DNA of 64,000 nt, taken from Alisma plantago-aquatica. Taxonomy: Eukaryota > Streptophyta > Magnoliopsida > Alismatales > Alismataceae. Where the stretch lies: contig OY856409.1 in assembly GCA_963693085.1 (NCBI GenBank), positions 507,771,803 to 507,835,802 of the forward strand, given 5' to 3'. The position numbers were made by a program, and so were the translations under genes. Below are positions 1 to 11,998 of the stretch, piece after piece (the first letter of the stretch is position 1; each line of letters starts with the position of its first letter). The notes under the pieces were generated by a model that worked only from the letters and a program-made list of their open reading frames with translations, ran no database searches and was not told the DNA's origin.

Positions 1-837
1 CAACATATGTAAACTTAAAATCAAAATAATGACAAGATATGCTACATAATTAAAATATTACGACGATGACTAAAAATATATTACAAATTAACTCAACTAA
101 TCTTTAATCTACAAAGTTATTTAATTACTATTGTATGTTTATATACTATATGATTAAAATATCTCGTAGTATTAGTATAAACACAACATAATCATAATTT
201 TCTTACAATAACAATATGATGTTCTCTGTGGAACCGCTTACCCGCATTCCCGCACCGCAAACTGGCTAATAATGTGGGCACGGGTATGGTGCAGGTCTAG
301 ATTTTTTGTTATGCGGGTCTAGAACCGGAACCGTACCCGCTAAATTAGAAGGGTATGGATATGAATATGACCAGACCCGCACCATACCTGCAGCGTATCC
401 CTAATTTAGCACATTTTAATAAAAAAATTACCAATATAGCATACTTTATAAAATATTTTTTAAGATCAGCATGTTTTAATTTAAGATCGTCACTTTATAT
501 GGAGTTTTTAATATTCAAGATAGAAGAGCGCCACAAAAATTGACGTCTTTATGTTAAAATAAGAAAATGAAAAAAAACGAATGTCAAAAGTATTCCATTG
601 AGTGGAGGTTTCAACTTGACGGCTTCAAGTTCTGCTCAATGTGACACTTTCGAGTTTTAGGGAAAAAAAGCTAAAAATAAACACACAAATATTTGTGCAT
701 TTTGGTACATAAACCGCCATTTGGAATGGCATATTTCATTCAAAGTGAGCTATTTTTGAAAATATTTCAAAAGGTGTGCTATGTATCTAAATATTTTTGT
801 GAATATGCCACAATTAGTTTTTGCATACACACACACA

Positions 838-838
838 C

Positions 839-868
<30 letters not shown>
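838..868. repeat. (AT)n microsatellite
   Basis: Alternating AT tract preceded by a short CACACA run and followed by ACACAC. It generates a spurious repetitive ORF in the plus strand. Confidence 0.95.
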
Positions 869-876
<8 letters not shown>

Positions 877-1073
877 CACATATCTCTATGAAGAATAACA
901 TGTATATGTATAGGCCGTTCATTCAATATTCGTGCAAGTAGCCTAGAGTTTGCTACCCGTCAGTCAAAAGAGTAACTATACTGCTATAAAAGTAACTCGT
1001 TAGACAAAAAAGTGACTATGATGATAAGAAATTAACTATATGACTAAAAGTATAAATCTAAGGAGAATACACA

Positions 1074-1076
<3 letters not shown>

Positions 1077-1137
<61 letters not shown>
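1077..1137. repeat. (TA)n microsatellite, about 30 units
   Basis: Uninterrupted TA dinucleotide run. It sits between two modules that share the words GTTCATTC, GCTACCCG and repeated GAGTAAC motifs (about 913-1,076 and 1,138-1,310). Confidence 0.97.
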
Positions 1138-1139
<2 letters not shown>

Positions 1140-1310
1140 CTGTTCATTCGTTGCCCGACGGGTAGCCAGAATTTTCGCTACCCGCTGGAGTAACTCGGGT
1201 CACAAGAGTAACTATATGGTATGCTGGAGTAACCCGTCTGAATAGCAAGAGTAACTATATGGTATGCTGGAGTAACTCTGAGTGCAAAAGAGTAACTGCG
1301 CAGAAAATAT

Positions 1311-1450
1311 ACAGTCAATAATATATATGGACGGGTTATTTTATTTTTGGGGGGCAAATGATATTATTTTTTGATCAAATTTTTTGGAGAGCTAGACAAA
1401 ATTATCCTCTACAATTGTGAAATTTAAAAAAAAATATATCAGGAAGTGTG
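1311..1450 (+). repeat. Direct repeat, unit 1 (partner at 5,792-5,945)
   Basis: Starts at CAGTCAATAATATATATGGA and ends near ATCAGGAAGTGTGAAA. The partner at 5,792-5,945 matches closely, with small substitutions and A-run length changes. The two units flank about 4.3 kb. They lack TG...CA ends and a priming site, so they are not obviously LTRs. Confidence 0.8.
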
Positions 1451-4400
1451 AAATGTACTATTCTACCATACTAAACACCAAGACTCGTCTCTGTCCTTTT
1501 CTATTCCCTGATAAAGTTGGACTCTAATCGTTTTCTTCTCTTTCCATAAGCATTTAATCCCCCTAATGAATCTAGACTCTAAATGCTTTTGCGTTCTGCT
1601 CTATTTTTTCATAATAAAGTCATGTTTAATCAACTATTTTGCTTTTACCCCACGTGTGTTTGATTTCTATCTCGGTTTCGTTCTCTCTACACCGATTAAC
1701 TCTTTACTTTTAAGGCAGCAACCAAGGCAGCCGCACCGAACAGACGGAGGGTACTACCAAACCACTACAACGGACATCTCCCTCCGTAGCTACCAGATGG
1801 ATTGAATTATTATTTAGATGTCCCGTATCGGAGCCTCATGAAGAAGAAACTAGAACCAGAATGTCATCAACAACGTAACCATTAGGAGTCTTTAGTAGGT
1901 GACATGGACATACTGGAAGTGGCACGGAGGATGAAGTAAGAAAGCGGAATCTTGCTTCATCGCAATCAAGTTTGCACCAGAGTTACTTTAATTACTTGAT
2001 GTCATCGTGTTGGCAATATGAAGTATACAGTTTGGATTACTGGGTTACTACATATGATTCCAACATAATGATTTTTCCAACCAAAGTATCGGCTTGCGGT
2101 AGGCTAGGGGATCAACACTCAACAACGGCGTGATCTAACTATCTTAATATTATAAACTGATCGATATATATGAATCCTTCATCATGATCTCGCGGAACGG
2201 AAACACAAATAGTATTAACAAGGCAATGCACTACAGGAATCTCTATTCGACACACTATATACGCCAATTAAAGTCAGACAACCACGTACTAATCAATGTT
2301 TGATTGTATCACAAGGCCATGTCATCTTTTCAGCAACTCAAGCATGCAGTCCAACAAATCATTAGTAATTTCTAAACTAACAAATTATGTACGTACTTCA
2401 TAGCACTAATTATCATTGAATATCACCTCCAAACCCATATTTTTTTAGTGTCACCCTTCAGTAGGATTCGAACTGGTGCAGTAGCAGCCGTCAATCATTT
2501 GAACAGTCTATTTTTTTGTTCTCTACATGATTTGAAGCTAGCTACTAAAATTATCTGAGATCAATGGCAAGAAAAAATGACTGCTTCGATTCAGTGGCAC
2601 AACCTAGCTTTTGCATGATCTACCTTTGGTACCAAGCCTACCCTACCATGGACAACGAGCGAGTGATATCTACATGCTATTTTGATTTGTAACAGGGAAG
2701 CCTCTTTGTGCTGCACTTCATAGTAAGATGTTTACACTTAATACTTTAATGAGTACCATCTTGATCATCTCTATTTTTCTATATTCTAATATTGGCTTTA
2801 TTGTTTTTACACTATATTTCCTCTATGTGTTAGTGTACTGCTACCATGGATAAGTCATGTTGTTTTTCCGTCTGATCTTACTTAATGTTTTATTCTACTT
2901 GTTCTTGTTTCTTAATATATGTATTTGTTGGTAAGGTCTTTGTGTCACTCATTAGAATTTTTTTTTTAAATGATGTGTAGTGTATTCTAAGAAATGTTGG
3001 TCTGATTCTAATAACCATCTATTTTGTATTCAATTCAGTTGCTCCATCCATTCATTGTTTCTCTATTTTAGGTAAGGCGTGCCCCAATTGTCAACTCGTC
3101 TATAACATTATGAGATGATGCTTCAGTTCATGGGATTTATGATGAGGTCAAATTTATCCTAGGGATCCTGGCATTACAATATTTAACATTTGAATTATGA
3201 CTATTTAGATTCTTGAATTTGTAATAGTGTAATACTATATCAAACAACATATTTAATCTAAGAAATATCATACATGCATAATAAATTATTAGCAATTAGG
3301 TTTGGTTCATGCTACATAGTGTAAAATACATCGAATCTAGCACATACATACTTGTGATCAATTTTTTTTAACATACATGCTTTTTGATACACAAATTCAT
3401 AATAGGATCCAAGTCATGTAGTTACTCTTATTATCTAATCTATAGCGTCATTAGTTTTTTAGATTTCATTATTTATTTCACTTTTTCTTATTTGACTATT
3501 ATGGTCGAGGATAAGGTGTCCTTTTAGAGCCAAATGCTATACGTACCACTAATTATTTACTCTTATGTATATTGTTGATCCATTACACAACTAAAAATAA
3601 CAACATGACAATTGAACTACAAAAGGATCTAGAACTATAAGATAATCTAGAACATATTTAAATTTGTAGATACGCTTGTACATAATTATTATATTTTCTA
3701 ATATGGCTTTTAAACTATTTTTGATACTAAAAAATGTATTTACATCGATCTATACAAAAAGTTATGTAAAATGATTTCACTGAGAAATATGATCTATATT
3801 ACAAGAAAACCATTCAATAAATAATCGAAATCCCAATACTATAAAAGTACTAGAAGAATACCAATTTGAAAAATCAAATTAGAAAATGAATATCCGTTGA
3901 TTATCCTGAAAATTAGTTGTTGTCATAAGCATATTTAAACTTCAAATATGAGAATATGTTAATATCTATAACCGATATGTATTTTTATTTGCATAATGCA
4001 TCTTGTTTTAATAAATTATTCTATTGTGAGAATTATATAATACAAGGTGTCATTAATGCCTACTTTGTTGATTTTACTGTGAATACATCTATAATATAGG
4101 CATTTACAATTAAGGGTCCTATGTCACAATATGCTTATAAGTTATATAAATTTGGTTATAAATTAAACATTTCTATTATGGTGTTCATTCACCAACAATT
4201 GTGTTGTAATTTTACCTTCTAACTACAAGGTTATTTGTGTAATGAAGTGTTTATACTTATAATGAATACATCTAAACAAAATTCCATTAACTAGGATCCT
4301 ACCAATCACAGTTTCTTTCATTTGTTAATGTGCCAACACACATTTTTTTGGAAAAACAAAAATAAGTTATTTTGCAAAAAAAACAACACATGCCAAATAA

Positions 4401-5662
4401 AAATAAGACAAGAAAGATTTATTAAGTTAAGGTATATAAATATAGAGTACACATATCTATAAAATAATACATTTATAATTACTAATGTCACACAACTAGG
4501 GTGAATCAATATGACAGTCAGAAATATAGTTTTGTTTTGCTATAATTCTCATGTATAGGTAACAAATATTATCATTAAAAATATATGATATCATTGTATA
4601 TGTAATAAAGAAAATCACACCATGAGAGAAACTTGATTCATCCACAAAATAGTAAGAAGAAAATGTCTAATTTGGATTTTTTTTTGAAATATCAAAGACT
4701 AAGTAATTCCACGGAAGTAGAAAACCTTAGTTTTGCCACGACTTGTGTTAGATATTGGCATATAGTAGATTAATATATAAGATAAGATATAGTACAATCT
4801 TATTTAGACAATAGTCTAATCTTATTTAGACATTGTAGTTTATAAAATAATTTTGATGTTTAGATTTAATTGTATGTTGAATAGTAAATACACATAAGAT
4901 GAGAGTAACCCATATATCATGTGTACCATTTTAAGAGTTATTGATCGTATTAACTAAAAGATAATTAAAATATTTATTATTGTTATTATTTTTAAGAAGA
5001 TAATTAAGCATTATATTTGTCTTCTTATTGGTAATAGCTTTATGTCTTAACAATGAAAACGGAAATAAGGTGGTGGTTGTACCAAATAATATTAGCAATA
5101 CATATAACAATAGTTATTCATAAAGAATTAGTTACATTAGATTTGGAGAATTTTAAAATTATGATATAATCAATTTTAATTATCGTTAAATAGACAACTA
5201 GGTTTGACATATTTATTGATATAGAATTGTTACTATAATTAAAAATGGGAAGAATTTTTTTTATTTTCCAGGCTTTTACATTATTACATATCTTTTTGAT
5301 AGTAGTTTAATATTTTGTCTCTACACATGGAAACTAAATAATATAATGTAAGAATAGTACCATACCAATAAATAAATGCTGGAGAGGTAAAGATGATGGG
5401 TGATATATTGAAAGTAAAACATACAATTGATAACAAAATTTTAGTCTACATATCTTATTATAATTCTTGTGCCATATAATGATATAATATTGTTGTAACA
5501 CAAATTAAATCTAAAGATCAAATTTAGTTGTAGTCTACATTAGTCATGCATGAATATATTAGATTCCATATACTACTAATGTACTATTGTATTGTATTTA
5601 CTTTTTCTGGTTCATCAATTTCTTATTTTTAGGAGTCACATGCAAAGCATGTGCATTTACTA

Positions 5663-5781
<119 letters not shown>

Positions 5782-5791
5782 CACATATATA

Positions 5792-5945
5792 CAGTCAGTA
5801 ATATATATGGACGGGTTTTTTTTATTTTGGGGGGGCAAATGATATTATTTTTTGATCAAATTTTTTGAAGAGCTAGATAAAATGTTCCTTTACAATTGTA
5901 AAAAAAAAAAATTTAAAAAAATATCAGGAAGTGTGAAAAATATTA
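5792..5945 (+). repeat. Direct repeat, unit 2 (partner at 1,311-1,450)
   Basis: Close copy of 1,311-1,450, including the words GGACGGGTT, GGGGGGCAAATGATATT and ATCAGGAAGTGTGAAA. It lies directly downstream of the compound microsatellite. Confidence 0.8.
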
Positions 5946-6002
5946 TCAGGAAGTGTTGTTGGGTAGCTACCCGTTAGTTACCCACCGGGTATTAAAGATA
6001 AG

Positions 6003-6003
<1 letters not shown>

Positions 6004-6078
<75 letters not shown>
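6004..6078. repeat. (TA)n microsatellite
   Basis: TA run of about 37 units. It directly follows a module with the 12-bp palindrome GGGTAGCTACCC (5,961-5,972) and ATTAAAGATA. Confidence 0.97.
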
Positions 6079-6080
<2 letters not shown>

Positions 6081-6237
6081 GTATTTTTAAATCTGTTGTT
6101 GTAAATGTAACTATATATGCATGAAAAGTAACTATTTACAAGGTAAAGTAGTTCTCTACATGTCAAAAGTAAGAAACTCCAAATAAATCAACCGAAATAA
6201 GAGGCGGGTAGCTACCCGTGCGTATATTAAAGATGGA

Positions 6238-6239
<2 letters not shown>

Positions 6240-6298
<59 letters not shown>
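6240..6298. repeat. (AT)n microsatellite
   Basis: AT run preceded by a second copy of GGGTAGCTACCC (6,206-6,217) and ATTAAAGATG, the same arrangement as the preceding tract. Confidence 0.97.
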
Positions 6299-6301
<3 letters not shown>

Positions 6302-6362
6302 GTCTCTTTGAAGAGTAACATGTAAAACATTAATGATAGAACGTCGTGGAAACCGTGCTTTG

Positions 6363-8048
6363 GCCAGATCTGGGTCTTCAACGGTGTCGTGGACGAGTCT
6401 AACTCTATGAAAATTGAGCTGGATGGTGAGTACAGTTAGACGAACATCACCGTCGGTTCTTTTTTGTTTCTGAAGAAAAAATCTATGGTTGTCGATGAAT
6501 ATGAGTGGCAGAATGATGCAGGTCAACCCATGATCACGCACGCACATTTGTACTTTACTTGATTGTACCAACAATTGGCCAAAGCCAACAACTGACTCTC
6601 TGAATGTATCAATATCCTTCACACAACAGATCGACGGTGGGAAGACAGCAGGCTGCTTTAACCTCAACTGCCCTGGATTCGTCCAAGTCAGCTTCGTGCT
6701 GGGAGCAAAAATCGAACCCGTCTCTTGGGTCTCTGAAGATCAGTACGACTTCTTCTTCAGCATGATGAAGCTACATTATCCAACAAAAATCGAATCTAAC
6801 TTATAATGCTAAGGGACATTACGTCAAGGACAGCCAAAATTTGCTCACGTTGCTCTCCTTACAATCAGGACACCACAAAGGACTCGTGGGTGCTGTAGAA
6901 CAGGAGTGGACAGTGGGCTACTGGCCAGAAACTATCTTCAGGGCTCTGGTGGACAACGCCTCCATGGTGTAGTTGAGGCGACGCGTGTATGGGAAGCACG
7001 CAGCCATGGGGATTGAGATGCAAAATGGAATACCATTTGGGACGAATTCTGGACTTCAGCATGGTAAACAATAAAAATAAAGAGAAAAATAAGTTACTTC
7101 CTTCCATGTTTTTGCTGTTTCACATACTAAAGTTTAAGATTCACCCCAAAATGGTGTCCCCTTTTCGGTCGGATTTCATGGGGATTACCGGATTGGCCGC
7201 TTCGCCGCCTACAAGAAATAGCCGCAGCGTCTACTTCAACCTCGGCGAGCCTATCTACTCTCCCAACGCCGCTGCCATCAGTCTCCAAAATCAAAATATC
7301 AGCAACTCTAATTGTCGATCTCCCTTCTTGTGGTCTGTCAAAAAGTTTACAAGTGGCTCTTTCTTAGTAGCCACTTTTGCATGTCTAAATACGTCATATA
7401 CATGCCTACAAATGATGTGGTACGACTTCTTCTTCAGCATGATGAAGGTACGTTATCCAACAAAATTCGAATCTTACATATAATGCTAAGGGACATTACG
7501 TCAAGGACAGCAAAAATTTGCTCACGTTGCTCTCCTTACAATCAGGACACCACAAAGGACACAGTGGGCTACTGGCCAGAAACTATCTTTAGGGCTCTGG
7601 TGGACAAGGCCTCCATGGTGTAGTTGAGGCGACGGGTGTATGGGAAGCACGCAGCCATGGGGATTGTGATGCAAAATGGAATACCATTTGGGACGAATTC
7701 TGGACTTCAGCATGGTAAACAATAAAAATAAAGAGAAAAATAAGTTACTTCCTTCCATGTTTTTGCTGTTTAACATACTAAAGTTTAAGATTCACCCCAA
7801 AATGGTGTCCCCTTTTCGGTCGGATTTCATGGGGATTACCGGATTGGCCGCTTCGCCGCCTACAAGAAATAGCCGCAGCGTCTACTTCAACCTCGGCGAG
7901 CCTATCTACCCTCCCAACGCCGCTGCCATCAGTCTCCAAGATAACCACACTGCCGCGAACTAACTACGCCCAACATCTTTTTGTGGAGCCTTACTACTAT
8001 GAATCTATCTATTACGGCGGGTCAGGCGCAAATCAGTTTTGCAATTGA
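6363..8048 (+). pseudogene. Neprosin-like (DUF239) gene, copy A, broken and rearranged
   Basis: Degraded member of the plant neprosin family, secreted glutamic-type prolyl endopeptidases. Exon-like pieces in order: 6,363-6,424 (QIWVFNGVVD), 6,630-6,770 (KTAGCFNLNCPGFVQ, the family's conserved Cys-rich core), about 6,880-7,060 (VGYWPETIF), and a C-terminal exon ending at 8,048 (YYESIYYGGSGANQFCN then TGA). Breaks: the 5' exons present in copy B are missing; the GT donor after 6,770 is changed to CT; there are in-frame stops near VGYWP; and an AACTA duplication shifts the frame near 7,960. The middle is partly duplicated: exon-2 end to exon 4 recurs at 7,420-7,945, joined through 133 bp normally found near 9,030-9,155. 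No signal peptide or full mature domain remains. Family assignment rests on motif order; non-function is clear. Confidence 0.75.
7288..7421 (+). repeat. Displaced copy of downstream sequence (source about 9,026-9,155)
   Basis: Nearly identical to 9,026-9,155, and to 41,410-41,545 in copy B, where it lies about 0.7 kb beyond the gene's 3' end. Here it is spliced between a truncated exon 4 and a second exon-2 end. The right junction shares GGTACGA between the two sources. Confidence 0.85.
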
Positions 8049-8457
8049 AGTTTGTTTCGACAATGCACATATCGGCCGGGTTGCACGACATCTGTAATCA
8101 CTGAGAAAAGAGAACATTTATTACTTGTTCTTTTAGCTCTAAAACATGGCGACTAGTTAAAGGACTCATCTTAGAAAATAATTATGTACATTTGGTTCGG
8201 GTGAAACAGCTTTCTTTCTAACGGACTTTATGTTGGTTGGCATATGTTTTAGTAAAAAATAAGTCATTCTCCGGTGATGTGTGCCCAAGTCAAGTGGATA
8301 TACTAAATGGACAATGACGACGTGCATATATAGTGTCTTTAATTAATATTCATATTGAATGTGATTAATTAATGTTAGAGAACAACATATTACATTTAAA
8401 CATGGGCAACTAATTGGCCGCTACCCTTATTAGGTAGCAAAATGTATCATCTGAAAT

Positions 8458-8759
8458 CAGTGGCGGAACCAGAAAATTACACTAAGGGGGGCTGAAATCA
8501 TACATGTGTACATTTTAGCACAGAGGGGAGCTGAGCCAAAAATATTGTCCCCAATAAGAATGGAACCTGCATCATTTGCTTTAAAAACCAAGCTATATAC
8601 CACTCCAGCTAGTCCCATTCTTTGAAATTTATACGTAGTTAATGTATTTATTTATACTTTAAGCTATACTTAATACTAAAAAGATGACTATTTGTATTAG
8701 TTTTTTGGGGGGAGGGGGGGGCTAAAGCCCCGGCAGCCTCCCCCCTAGTTCCGCCCCTG
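8458..8759. mobile_element. Non-autonomous hAT MITE (302 bp)
   Basis: Terminal inverted repeats CAGTGGCGGAACCAG at the left and CTAGTTCCGCCCCTG at the right match at 13 of 15 positions and are of the hAT CAGnGGCGGA type. An 8-bp target duplication, TCTGAAAT, lies at 8,450-8,457 and 8,760-8,767. The empty site is preserved in the duplicated copy B at 41,140-41,147 as a single TCTGAAAT. It has no coding capacity and contains G-rich runs. Mobilisation would need an autonomous hAT transposase from elsewhere. Confidence 0.93.
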
Positions 8760-8767
8760 TCTGAAAT

Positions 8768-11700
8768 GCCACATCTATACAGATCATACTACTACTATAC
8801 ATAATTTTTCGAATCTTAGTGAAAAGTTCTACAACTTTTGGTACTAAGGAAAATTTTCAAATTGAAAAATATAAAAATGTGTTGATTGTACATACATGTT
8901 TTATCATTCTTAACCACTCTGACTGATGTAGCTTGAGGACAACTTGTTGTATAGTAAAAGCTTCATCCCTCAAGAAATTGTTCTTAGCTTAACACACGTA
9001 TGCTTCCTTCCAACCTATCAAAAAAATCAAAATATTAGCTACTCTAAGTGTCGATCTCCCTTCTTGTGGTCTGTCAAAAAGTTTACAGGTGGCTCTTTCT
9101 TAGTAGCTACTTTTGCATGTCTAAATACTTCATATACATGCCTACAAATGATGTGGTACCAAACTGATGATATATGTAGACCTAACTCACTAATAAGAAT
9201 AGCAAGAAGAAAATATTGAACACAATTAAGTAAAAGACACCTAAAAATTACTTTTTACCTTACAACATGTCAAACTTAAATTATCCTTAATAATTATGAA
9301 AGAAAAAAAACGCCCACCAAAGCAATTGGGAGGGCGACGGTGTCTTTATTTGAAAGCAATCGTATAAGATCATTTGTGTTATATTCTAGCCTTATGTATT
9401 GAGAGGAGCATTTCAACTTGCCAACATGTTGGCTGGCATATGATTTAGTGAAAAACACGCATTCTTCAATCATGCGTGCCCAACTCAAGTTGTTATACTA
9501 ATAAGTCATCATGGTCAAAAAACAATGACGGCATAGGCCCATAGTCAATATTCGGCACATTTTTTCGTGCAAGACCATTTCACGTACGTTGCGTGTACAC
9601 TAGGCATGCGCTTAGTAGTGAATGAGAACAAATTGCGTGTCAGTATTTTCACATGAGAGCAGGTTTTAAAGTTGTTAAGAGCACTGACGAGATAGGATGA
9701 CTAGTTAACATCTCCGTTCGTTCCCTAGTGGGCAGATTTACCACCTCCAACAGCCACATAAGGGCATCATTACATTCCGTATGTCTGAGCCTCCTTATCT
9801 CCATGTGATCCTCATGCGGTATCCGCAATAATTCGAATTGGATGCTCGAATGAGCTCCACGGTAAGTTGGGATGCGTCCGGTTAGTTTTATTTCTCAACG
9901 ACGAGGTAGTGATTTTTCTGCGAGTTTGTGTAGGTAATGTCTCAGTACTCTTGATGTTGTTTCCAAAGCGTTATTAGCTAGACGGATGGCATTGTTGCCA
10001 ATGATGGTATGGCATTGTTGCCAATGATGATTTCTACGGACCCGACAATTTTGCACTTGTTAGTCAGCTCAACGAGTGAGCCTCATTGGTTTGCTGGCTT
10101 CAAATTGCTGATTCAATTTCCTATTGGAACATCTAGACAAGATGATGCGAGATTTCTAACAAGATATAAATACTCAGCTTCACGTGATAGAGTTGAATTT
10201 CTTCCTCCTGATCCTGATAATAGTTATTATAAAAAAAAGACCAGACAACTTTTATGAAATGGCATAACACTAGTAACAATATTAATGGGACAAGAGCCCA
10301 ATGAAATAAAGGCATGGGACAGTGGAAGAAAATGTAGTGCATAACTATGGCATTTGACAGAGTGGATTTGTCCTTTATGGAGGAAATGTTGAGAAGTATC
10401 AGTTCATTGGGAGAGGGCATGGTGTGATGATCATGAATATAGCTAGAGATACTTGTGGGCGTTAACTTAATTAGCAGTTGCAATATTCTTTTCATCACCA
10501 AGGGTTATTAGAGGGAAGGGAATCATTTGTTGATGACAATCTCTTATGCAAGAGTTGTTGGGAAGGATCATAAATAATGTAGTGAAGAATGAAGAGATCA
10601 CAAGGTTTAAACTAAGAGGGGGTGGGGAAACCAAGTTACCATATGCTCATCAGAACCTGATCTTCTTTATGTGACTGAGAGGGAGGACCATGATATGTGT
10701 GGATGATGTTTTACAAATCTATATTAGATGCTCAGGGTAGGTGAATCATCAGTGAAAATTAGATTTCATGTTGGAAAGTTTCTAACCAAGGAGGAAAGAT
10801 GAGATCGAGGATTCTAGGGGGTGTTTAGATAGTAGGTATACCTCTAGTTATTTAGGGGCATTTGTTATTGAGGGGTAATCTCCTAAGATAATTTGATGGT
10901 ACCCTTGAGAAGGTATTAAGGTGCATGGTGAGTTAGGCATGTAGGATGCTTACATTAGTAGGTTGGCTAACCTTAATAAAATCAATAATGTCATCAATAA
11001 TTATCTACAACCATACAACATGTGTGGTGCCCATGGACCGTGGTTGTATGGGGGAGGGAAAAGTAAGGCTTGGAAAAGTTTCTTTGGAAATGCATAAGTT
11101 GAGAGAGAAGAAGAAATTGTATTATCTAGGACAAGGCAACAAAGCCAATGGATGACGAAGATTTGGGGGTAAACTCACTCAAGAAAATGTATTGAGTATG
11201 AGGATTGTCATTCTGATCAAGACCCTAACATGATTATTAGGATAAATTCCCCTAGTAAGAACCCATCTTAGACTAGAACACAACAAAACTTGATAGTGAA
11301 GAGAGTAGAAAAGTTGAGAAGAAAAATGTTTTTCCAATTAAAGTATGCTTCTTAAAAATCCAAGTAAAAGAGATTAAACCAACATCATAGATATATGTTG
11401 ATGCCTCATTACCAAACTAGGAACAAATCATGCAGTCATGAACTTAAAACCCACAAAACATACTACCAAGAAGCCAAACCATCAATAAACTATGCATAAC
11501 ACCATTAAGGAAATTGGGGTAATGGAACACCATAGTGAGCCAACAGTCTGATAGATCTAGAAGAGAAATTATATTTGCTAATTTTGACATGTGAACTACA
11601 AGAGGTTTATATATAGAAAGGTACAACATTGTCTACAATCCAAACTAGTTCATAATTTAATTATACAAAAAGTGTAGAAAGCATCATTCCTCAAATCAGA

Positions 11701-11998
11701 TCATTAACTAACCACCCAACACTAAGGAAGATGAAGGTTTAGAGAAACTATAGACTAAAGTATTATATTCGTGTTTAAGTGTTAATATTAGCCTTTTTGC
11801 TACTTTTGTTAGACCTAAAAACACATGAAACAACTGTGTAAAACTGAATAAGAGTCTCATCTAGAGAAGAACTTCCATGGAGATAGATAAATGCACATAC
11901 AAGTAAATGACTCAAATGTGAAACAGATAATGCTATACTTGATGTCCAAATTTGAAATAAAATATTTAATACAGTATCCGATTGAATATCTAATTGAT
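8768..11998. other. Noncoding part of the segmental duplication, copy A
   Basis: Collinear with 41,148-42,665 plus 46,884-48,623. Reading frames are short and differ between the copies, so none looks conserved as protein. The undisturbed LINE target site GACCAGACAACTTTT is at 10,239-10,253. Confidence 0.7.

Noticed and set aside
2455..2505. tRNA-like word TTCGAAT flanked as in a T-loop (minus strand)
   Set aside because: The bases either side do not form a T stem, and no matching D arm, anticodon arm or acceptor stem is present.
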